DNA from: Bolinopsis microptera
Lineage: Eukaryota > Ctenophora > Tentaculata > Lobata > Bolinopsidae
Assembly (NCBI RefSeq): GCF_026151205.1
Contig: NC_087075.1
Location: 15,637,628-15,701,627, forward strand
Direction: 5' to 3'
DNA: 64,000 nucleotides
In this document: positions 26,201-36,600 of the stretch, piece by piece
How positions within the stretch are numbered: position 1 is the stretch's first letter
How the letters are laid out: each line of letters opens with the position of its first letter
Program-made: the position numbers and the translations under genes
Notes under the pieces: generated by a model
The model's input: the letters and a program-made list of their open reading frames with translations, nothing else
Databases searched by the model: none
Told to the model about the DNA's origin: nothing

Positions 26201-29200
26201 TAGGGTCCTTATAGTATGGTTCCGGTAAGGGGGTTCCGCTCTAGATTCCTACCCTGGCGATTTGACTCCGCTCTAGGGTCCTACTTTTGACCAAGTACGC
26301 CCTATAGTCCCCCGCCTTACAGTCCTACAGCCCAAATTGTGAGATGTTCAAAATCCTACAATGATTATACTAGATTAACGTTATTATAGAAAACTAATTA
26401 AGGAGTGCTATGTTGCTATGCAGCAGTGAATATGAAGATATTTAAGCAATATATTATGTCATCATAATTTTGTATAATAGGAAGCAAGTATTTCAGGTCA
26501 TTTGGTGAACTGTTATGTATGATTGATAATGATCTGTGTTTCGAAGAGGCTACCCATTCGAAACACAGATCATTATCAATCTTGTGAAAATGTTTAAATT
26601 TCAAAACATTCTACATGAACACGGTCCCGACACGATACATCTGTACAAATCATTAACAAATAATATTTTAATCGAGTTGGTAATGTTACAGTTTTCCACT
26701 GTTAATTTGGATATCCGATTGACTGGGAGCATTCAGTCGACTGTCCTCTCTGTTATACGGTGTGTAGCGTGTACTATGCCATACTGCCCGGTCACCGGGT
26801 CACTTGTCCACAATCGACCAAATCATCATATCATATTGATACATTGATATACATTGAACGTAATTATAATCAATAATGCCCATTGCTAGGGATATTTTGA
26901 GGAATTTAATGGGTGAAAATAGATGTTGTAGTACAATAAATAGAGATAAAGGTGGACAGTACTAGTGGGGTGCAGACAATTCGTTAAATTAAATTCTCAG
27001 TTCAAAGTTTTAAAATTTCATATTTCGAATGGCATAGAATGGAGACAAATGGCATAAAATTCATCAAATGGCATAGAAATTTCATGGCATAAATGGAAAT
27101 TTTGTTTGGCCAATTCTCCATTATGCCATTTATGCCATTGGTACCCCCCCGACCAGTTCAAGGTTTAATTCCAATGTCCATGACCCCTCATCTTACTCTC
27201 AGAAGCAGTTAAAGAGGGGTAAGCAGCTGTAGAGGGTTTTAGATTAGTATCTTCCGGCAGTATGCTGTTTGATCATTTCCACCTCCGCTTGACCAGATTG
27301 ATCTTCTGTCGGCAGAGTTAATCTGGTTCCAAGGACTCCCTGCACTTATCATGAAATGGCCATCACCCCGGTCTTGGGGTTGCTTCCAGTTTTCTCCTTC
27401 AATAAAGTCAGGTTTTTCCCAGCCACTCTCCTCCACTCCAGCACATCTCCAGGAATTGTCCGAGACCATGAAATCGTTTCCTTCCGCATCCTTCATGCCT
27501 GCTACGATACCATAGCCACCACCACCATTGTAACATTTAACTGCTATGACCCGGGTGGGTGATGGAACACTGAGTGACGCTAGTGCCTCATAGTTTGTGT
27601 CTGTGTACTTCTGAACTCCATCTACATAAACTGTTGTATGATCGTCACAGAATACCTTTAACGAGTATTCGCAAGGCTGATCGTTGCATTCTTGTGTCTC
27701 CTCAGCATCTCCTACACAGTTAGATCCACCGTTAGCAGGGGCTGGGTCGGAGCAGCTTCTCGTTCTCTTCTGGGATCCTCCTCCGCAAGCAGCCGAGCAG
27801 TCTGACCAATCCCCGAAATCACTCCACTTCCCATCGATTATGCAAGGCTGATCGTTGCATTCTTGTGTCTCCTCAGCATCTCCTACACAGTTAGATCCAC
27901 CGTTAGCAGGGGCTGGGTCGGAGCAGCTTCTCGTTCTCTTCTGGGATCCTCCTCCGCAAGCAGCCGAGCAGTCTGACCAATCCCCGAAATCACTCCACTT
28001 CCCATCGATTATGCAAGGCTGGTCGTTGCATTCTTGTTTCTCCTCAGCATCTCCTACACAGTTAGATCCACCGTTAGCAGGGGCTGGGTCGGAGCAGCTT
28101 CTCCTTCTCTTCTGGGATCCTCCTCCGCAAGCAGCCGAGCAGTCTGACCAATCCCCGAAATCACTCCACTTCCCATCGATTATGCAAGGCTGGTCGTTGC
28201 ATTCTTGTGTCTCCTCAGCATCTCCTACACAGTTAGATCCACCGTTAGCAGGGGCTGGGTCGGAGCAGCTTCTCCTTCTCTTCTGGGATCCTCCTCCGCA
28301 AGCAGCCGAGCAGTCTGACCAATCCCCGAAATCACTCCAGTTTCCATCAGTCGTGCAAGTGTGGCCACACTTTTTCAGGACTTGTTCAAGTTTACCGCAT
28401 TGCCTCGAATCCTTTTTCTTTAACTTACCATCGCTGGATTCACAGCCCAGAGACGACTGGAAACCTTTCTGTAAGCACTTCTTGTTGTACTGCTTGATTT
28501 TCTCGTTCAGCTTCTTGTTCTTCAATGGACACTCGTACGAAGTAACGATTAACATTAAAAGTGTTAGCAAAACTACAGATGCGCAGAAATGTTTCATTGC
28601 TCGAGAGGATTAAGTTGATAGGAGTAAACAAATTTGAATCGCCAAGTCGAAGTAATTTATGACTAAGTAAACTGTGAGTTTTCTTTCTAGGCGGGGATTC
28701 AGCCGTTTTTGAGTCGGTACGTAACAGCTGCATAACAATAGTTCTCACTCGTTTTGCCCTGAATGTCTCAATCCTTTAGATTCAAATCTCAACTACATTG
28801 TTCAATTATCTAGAAGTTTCATTATCGTCGGTCTTGCACCGAGGGCTAAATTTGACGACCTAACCAATTGTTTAATCTTCCAGCTCTCAAACTTTTAAGT
28901 TTAGACTGTCCCTCATTATTACATCGGAACCAATATAATGGATATATTTCTTTGGTGCACAATTATAGTAGTGGTATGTCAACAAACTCCACCCCCAGTA
29001 TAATAGTACTCCGTGCATATTAGTCATGATGCGATGAGGGAAAGTCTTGACTGAAAACACAAAAACACAAAGACTTATTAAGAGACAACCGGTGCCAAAC
29101 CTTGAAATTGTTGTTTTCTTGAAAACTGATAAAACTTTGAAGGAGAGCCAAGTTTGAGCTAGAATATGAAACAATTGCACTGCCACACGTGAAATGTTTA

Positions 29201-30582
29201 TCTGATGAGGGCGGTAGTAAACTGACCACAGCTATATAATTAAACCATATCATTAACAATAGGGGGGCCGAAATCTTATTCTAACTAGCTAACCCAACTA
29301 TAACCGTCCAAAAGCAGTCGAATAATTAATAGGCAGATCCAATTACGGTGAATATGGTAACCCTAGTAACCCTAGTAACCAGACTATCATAGTGTTACTA
29401 GTAACCCTAGTAACCACAATATCACGGTGAATATGGTATCTCTAACTAGCCTCAAAATCTCCCAAAATTAGGTGGGTCATTGGTTCTTTATCTAAAATTG
29501 TGCAAGAATTTTAGATTTGTGCGGAAAATTGTGGAAAACGATTGTTAGAGTGAATGTGTGCGGTAAACAGCTAAAAGTTCGTTGTGTGCGGCCAACGGCA
29601 ACAGATTTAGCTGCACTTAAATACTGGTTTTGATGTTAAACTATAGTACGTGAATCTCAATTTGAGTTATCTCAATAACACTATGATATAGTGTGGTTAC
29701 TAGGGTTACTAGGGTTACTAGTAACACTATGATATAGTGTGGTTACTAGGGTTACTAGGGTTACTAGGGTTACTAGTAACACTATGATATAGCCTGGTTA
29801 CTAGGGTTACTAGTACAACACTATGATATAGCCTGGTTACTAGGGTTACTAGTAACACTATGATATAGCCTGGTTACTAGGGTTACTAGTAACACTATGA
29901 TATAATCAGGTTATGTATTAAGCTGTTAAAAAATTAAGCTAAATTCTAATATACTTCTGATGATTGATATCTCATGTTAGAACCAATAATGTAATAAAGT
30001 GAAACTTCTATACCCATACAAAAATCACGTTTTGTTCAAAAGTGGAGTTTGTTTGGTAAACAAATTGTTTGTAAACAATTTGGGGGGGGGGGGCGGACCT
30101 GCTAATTACTGTTACTATGGTTACTAGGGTTACTATGGTTACTCATACTGTGGTTACCCCCGGACCTGCTAATTACTGTATGATAAAAAGCGCCTTATTT
30201 TTGAGATTCTAGAGCACTCTAGATTCATTGACAATATTAAATGATTCGGGAAGTGTTTGAAGTATGCAGCGCTTAAATGCTCCCGTTTAAAATAATATAC
30301 ATTTTCTGTCATGGATGACATTTCATCAAAGAAAGTGTCAAATGATTGTCAATTTTCAGCCAAAATTTTGAGATATGGGCAAAATGGGCATAATTTTCAT
30401 TATTTTCAGGTCAAAATCAAAAAATTAAAAATAAATATTTCTGACACATTATGCATTATTTATTGAGCTGAAATATAACTCTACCTCGCAACTAAAGATC
30501 AGCGAACACGATGTTTGGTTTTCACCACAACTCACATTTAAGCTGCTTTTAAGCCCATGCCCCCCCGCCCCCCCCCCCCCGC

Positions 30583-30621
<39 letters not shown>

Positions 30622-33600
30622 CCCCGGCCCCCCCCCCCCCCCCCCCCCCCCCGCCCCCCCCCCGGCCCCCTAGTTAGTAGTTTGACAGCCACTAAATGAA
30701 TTGAGAGGTATCACACATGAACACTAAATGAATTGAGAGGTATCACACATGAAACACATCAGAATTATACATGGCAAATGACTCTCAGAACATTTTGATA
30801 GAAGACGTTACTCGATCATTCCATTTGAAATGTGAGCTGATTAACAATACATTCTTAACATGCAGGGAATCTGAGGGAAGCAGCCAGCAGGACACACATT
30901 TATCAGAACGTGTTTATCTGATTGAGACGGTCAGTGGACAGATTGGTTACTAGGGTTACTATGGTTACTAGGGCTACTATGGTTACTAGGGCTACTATGG
31001 TTACTAGGGCTACTATGGTTACTAGGGCTACTATGGTTACTAGGGCTACTATGGTTACTAGGGTTACTATGGTTACTATGGTTACTAGGGCTACTATGGT
31101 TACTAGGGCTACTATGGTTACTAGGGTTACTAGGGTTACTAGGGCTACTATGGTTACTAGGGTTACTAGGGTTACTAGGATTACTATGGTTACTATGGTT
31201 ACTAGGGTTACTATGGTTTTATCCTCTCCTGTTCCAGCGCGTATCTAGCTTTCTCAGCCTGCTCCAGCTCGTGTCTCACCATAGTAACTCTAGTAACCCT
31301 AGTAACCCTAGTAACCCTAGTAACCCTAGTAACCCTAGTAACCCTAGTAACCCTAGTAACCCTAGTAACCCTAGTAACCCTAGTAGCCCTAGTAACCCTA
31401 GTAACCCTAGTAACCCTAGTAACCCTAGTAACCCTAGTAACTCTAGTAACCATAGTAGCCCTAGTAACCCTAGTAACCCTAGTAACCCTAGTAACTCTAG
31501 TAACTTACTTCTCAAGCTTTATCCTCTCCTGTTCCAGTGCGTATCTAGCTTTCTCAGCCTGCTCCAGCTCGTGTCTCACCATAGTAACTCTAGTAACTCT
31601 AGTAACCCTAGTAACCCTAGTAACCCTAGTAACCCTAGTAACTCTAGTAACCCTAGTAACCCTAGTAACTCTAGTAACTTACTTCTCAAGCTTTATCCTC
31701 TCCTGTTCCAGTGCGTATCTAGCTTTCTCAGCCTGCTCCAGCTCGTGTCTCACCTTTTCTGCTTGTCTTATTCGCTCTAGTTCCAGTCTGGTGAAAGTGA
31801 AAGTGAAAGTGAATTAGTGAATTAGTGAAATCATTTACAAATAATTGAGGGTTTTACACAGTTACAATACTGACTACTGAGTCAGCTCTTGATGGCAGAT
31901 AATTTAAATTATATTAATTATGGAGTAGTACTACAGTATTCTGGTACCGGTGGGAGGCATATTGTTTTGATACCTGACAGTTAATCAAACACCAATTAAA
32001 TCCCAGAGTCACTGTCACGTGTCAAAACAAAATGCCTCACTCCCGGCACTCCCCGCTAGAATCCACATCTATCTATTATGAGTAATTTATCTAAATATTT
32101 TCAAACAATACATAATTATACAGAATTGCATGCTTCTAAATAAACCCAGATTTAAAAGGATATATAAAACCTATATAGCCCAAATTTCCAGTAGCCCAGT
32201 ATATTATTATATGCAGTCCATCAAGTACAAGATAAGTTTGTTGAGAGCAGTGGTGCTAATTAATTAATTAGGTTACAAAAACATGATTTCAGAATCGATG
32301 AAAATTGACGTTAGCGACTGATTTTAATTAATTATGACTATTTAGTACTTAGTTAGTACTTAGTTAGTACTTAGTTATTAATACCTCTCTTTTTCCTGTC
32401 TTATCTTTTCAGCTTCTTCCTCGAATAATTTGCTCTTTAATATTTCATCCTCTCTTATCTTCCTCATCTGTTCCTCCTGGAATTACAGATTATTGTATTG
32501 TATTGTATTGTATTGTATTGTATTTTATTGTATTGTATTGTATTGTATTGTATTGTATTGTATTGTATTGTATTGTATTGTATTGTATTGTATTGTATTG
32601 TATTGTATTGTATTGTATTGTATTGTATTGTATTGTATTGTATCAGACCTTTACAGATTAACTTGTGAGAGATGTTCGTGATTAAAAAGCTATAACTTGT
32701 TGTAGCGAATAGCAAATTGCTAATTACAAATTAAATTATCATTCAAAATTAAAAATAATCCCTCGCTAGACCTGTACCTGTTGTCTAATTACTAATTACT
32801 AATTACGCTAGACCTGTACCTGTTGTCTAATTACTAATTACTAATTACGCTAGACCTGTACCTGTTGTCTAATTACTAATTACTAATTACGCCAGACATG
32901 TACCTGTTGTCTAATTACTAATTACTAATTACGCTAGACCTGTACCTGTTGTCTAATTACTAATTACTAATTACGCCAGACATGTACCTGTTGTCTAATT
33001 ACTAATTACTAATTACGCTAGACCTGTACCTGTTGTCTAATTACTAATTACTAATTACGCTAGACCTGTACCTGTTGTCTAATTACTAATTACTAATTAC
33101 GCTAGACCTGTACCTGTTGTCTAATTACTAATTACTAATTACGCCAGACATGTACCTGTTGTCTAATTACTAATTACTAATTACGCTAGACCTGTACCTG
33201 TTGTCTAATTACTAATTACTAATTACGCCAGACATGTACCTGTTGTCTAATTACTAATTACTAATTACGCTAGACCTGTACCTGTTGTCTAATTACTAAT
33301 TACTAATTACGCTAGACCTGTACCTGTTGTCTAATTACTAATTACTAATTACGCTAGACATGTACCTGTTGTCTAATTACTAAAATTACTAATTACGCTA
33401 GACCAGTACCTGTTGTTGTTGTTCTTCGGCCAGTTTTGCTTCCATAATTTGTCGTTGTGCTAAGAGGTATTTGTCGTTTTCCAGCTGTGCCAAGTGCTGT
33501 ATCTCCTCCTGAAATTTAAAAAGGTTTTTAATTATTTAATTATTTTGGATTTTTAAAGCAATATTAGATTGTTAGGGCTGAGATAAACTCTTTCTAAATC

Positions 33601-36600
33601 TCAAAAGATTTGGGTATGTTAGCCTAGCAGCTATTAGTGGTTACTAGTGGTTACCTGTGGTAACTACTATTGGTTACTGGGGGTTACTATGGTTACTAGT
33701 AGCTATTAGTGAATCAAGGGAAGATTGTAAGTTGCTTTAATATGGTTACTAGCAGCTATTAGTGAATCAAGGGAAGATTGTAAGTTGCTTTAATATGGTT
33801 ACTCGCAGCTATTAGTGAATCAAGGGTAGATTGTAAGTTGCTTTAATATGGTTACTAGCAGCTATTAGTGAATCAAGGGTAGATTGTAAGTTGCTTTAAT
33901 ATGGTTACTAGCAGCTATTAGTGAATCAAGGGTAGATTGTAAGTTGCTTTAATATGGTTACTAGCAGCTATTAGTGAATCAAGGGAAGATTGTAAGTTGC
34001 TTTAATATGGTTACTAGCAGCTATTAGTGAATCAAGGGAAGATTGTAAGTTGCTTTAATATGGTTACTAGCAGCTATTAGTGAATCAAGGGAAGATTGTA
34101 AGTTGCTTTAATATGGTTACTAGCAGCTATTAGTGAATCAAGGGAAGATTGTAAGTTGCTTTAATATGGTTACTAGCAGCTATTAGTGAATCAAGGGAAG
34201 ATTGTAAGTTGCTTTAATATGGTTACTAGCAGCTATTAGTGAATCAAGGGAAGATTGTAAGTTGCTTTAATATGGTTACTAGCAGCTATTAGTGAATCAA
34301 GGGAAGATTGTAAGTTGCTTTAATATGGTTACTAGCAGCTATTAGTGAATCAAGGGAAGATTGTAAGTTGCTTTAATATGGTTACTAGCAGCTATTAGTG
34401 AATCAAGGGAAGATTGTAAGTTGCTTTAATATGGTTACTAGCAGCTATTAGTGAATCAAGGGAAGATTGTAAGTTGCTTTAATATGGTTACTAGTAGCTA
34501 TTAGTGAATCAAGGGAAGATTGTGAGTTGCTTTAATATGGTTACTAGCAGCTATTAGTGAATCAAGGGAAGATTGTAAGTTGCTTTAATATGGTTACTAG
34601 CAGCTATTAGTGAATCAAGGGAAGATTGTAAGTTGCTTTAATATGGTTACTAGCAGCTATTAGTGAATCAAGGGAAGATTGTAAGTTGCTTTAATATGGT
34701 TACTAGCAGCTATTAGTGAATCAAGGGAAGATTGTAAGTTGCTTTAATATGGTTACTAGTAGCTATTAGTGAATCAAGGGAAGATTGTGAGTTGCTTTAA
34801 TATGGTTACTAGCAGCTATTAGTGAATCAAGGGAAGATTGTAAGTTGCTTTAATATGGTTACTAGCAGCTATTAGTGAATCAAGGGAAGATTGTAAGTTG
34901 CTTTAATATGGTTACTAGCAGCTATTAGTGAATCAAGGGTAGATTGTAAGTTGCTTTAATATGGTTACTAGCAGCTATTAGTGAATCAAGGGAAGATTGT
35001 AAGTTGCTTTAATATGGTTACTAGCAGCTATTAGTGAATCAAGGGAAGATTGTAAGTTGCTTTAATATGGTTACTAGCAGCTATTAGTGAATCAAGGGAA
35101 GATTGTAAGTTGCTTTAATATGGTTACTAGTTACTACTATTTTCTGAACAGACTCGAGTAAAAACAGGATCAAGTCTTACAATGACATCATTAATAAACA
35201 AACAACCCAATTTATTTGTTTGTGAGTAGTGTTGAAGGAATTAATATAATAGTTCAGATTTCATAATTGTTCTATTTATTAATAACTAAAACTGCTAACA
35301 GTTGGACTGTGACAATGAGAATTAGGTCACGCGACAGTGAGAAATAGGTCACGTGACAATGAGAATTAGGTCACGTGACAATGAGAATTAGGTCACGCGA
35401 CAGTGAGAAATAGGTCACGTGACAATGAGAATTAGGTCACGTGACAGTGAGAATTAGGTCACGTGACAGTGAGAATTAGGTCACGTGACAGTGAGAATTA
35501 GGTCACGTGACAGTGAGAAATAGGTCACGTGACAGTGAGAATTAGGTCACGTGACAATGAGAATTAGGCCACGCGACAGTGAGAATTAGGTCACGTGACA
35601 GTGAGAATTAGGTCACGTGACAATGAGAATTAGGTCACGCGACAGTGAGAAATAGGTCACGTGACAGTGAGAATTAGGTCACGTGACAGTGAGAATTAGG
35701 TCACGTGACAGTGAGAATTAGGTCACGTGACAGTGAGAATTAGGTCACGTGACAGTGAGAATTAGGTCACGTGACAGTGAGAATTAGGTCACGTGACAGT
35801 GAGAATTAGGTCACGTGACAGTGAGAATTAGGTCACGTGACAGTGAGAATTAGGTCACGTGACAGTGAGAATTAGGTCACGTGACAGTGAGAATTAGGTC
35901 ACGTGACAGTGAGAATTAGGTCACGTGACAGTGAGAATTAGGTTCATACTTTCCCGCAATAATGTTCATACTTTAAGCAATAATGCAATAATTTATTAAT
36001 TTATTCTAATAACTTAAAGTATATTTCACCTCTTCTTTGACAAGTTTGCGTTGTTGTTCCAGTTTCACCGCCCTGTCTATCTCCTTTTTAATCTCCTCCG
36101 CTCTCCTTACCTGCTCACTATCCTGCGGGTTTTATAGCGTTACACACAGCTGCGTTACACAGAGCTGCGTTACACATAGCTGCGTTACACACAGCCGCGT
36201 TACACACAGCTGCGTTACACACAGCCGCGTTACACACAGCCGCGTTACACACAGCCGCGTTGCACACAGCTGCGTTACACACAGCTGCGTTACACACAGC
36301 CACGTTACACATAGCTGCGTTACACACAGCCGCGTTACACATAGCCGCGTTACATAAAGTGAAAGCAACGCGTTAGTAACGCCTAACAACTACGTTACAC
36401 ACAAGTAAAAAAGGTCACTTCAATAATCAAACCAAAAACACCAAAATTGACCCTGAAATCTAAATTTCTAGTTTATAAAACAAAGTAACTTAAATACTGT
36501 GTATACATAATATATATAATACATTGGATGTATAATATATTATTGCACATTGCATACCTTACTCGGGAATATTATAGCGGGTTAATTTATGACTGGGAAA

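Larger units (their letters stand above)
24206..27150. mobile_element. Transposon complex with GGGGGGGTACC ends and 8-bp target duplication
   Basis: Ends are inverted: left GGGGGGGTACCAATGGCATA, right its exact complement. Flanking GACCAGTT at 24198-24205 and 27151-27158 is a perfect 8-bp target site duplication. A 105-bp segment inside both ends is present in the same orientation (about 24216-24320 and 27030-27137): the left copy lacks the last 15 or so bp of the small palindromic element, the right copy lacks the first 13 or so. It looks like one roughly 130-bp MITE whose middle was duplicated around 2.7 kb of inserted DNA. Superfamily unknown (8 bp fits hAT, P, Merlin or Zisupton). Confidence 0.85.

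Noticed and set aside
24519..26340. CAAATT beside both ends of the second MULE as a target duplication
   Set aside because: Only six bases, and the left terminus of the element is missing, so the match may be chance.
27855..28613. A 252-codon plus-strand frame opposite the TSP1 repeats
   Set aside because: Antisense shadow of the 171-bp repeat; the minus-strand frame has a signal peptide and domain pattern.
29692..31680. Interstitial telomere repeat
   Set aside because: The unit is GGTTACTAGG-type, not TTAGGG or another known telomere unit, and it varies by 9-10 bp steps.
30922..31780. Frames with RATMVT, SNPSNPSNP and LGLLGLLGL repeats
   Set aside because: Translations of the 9-bp GGTTACTAG/CCTAGTAAC arrays; the only real coding piece there is GIGYF exon 14 on the minus strand.
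32430..32715. YCIVLYCIVL and YNTIQYNTIQ frames
   Set aside because: Translations of the TATTG microsatellite.
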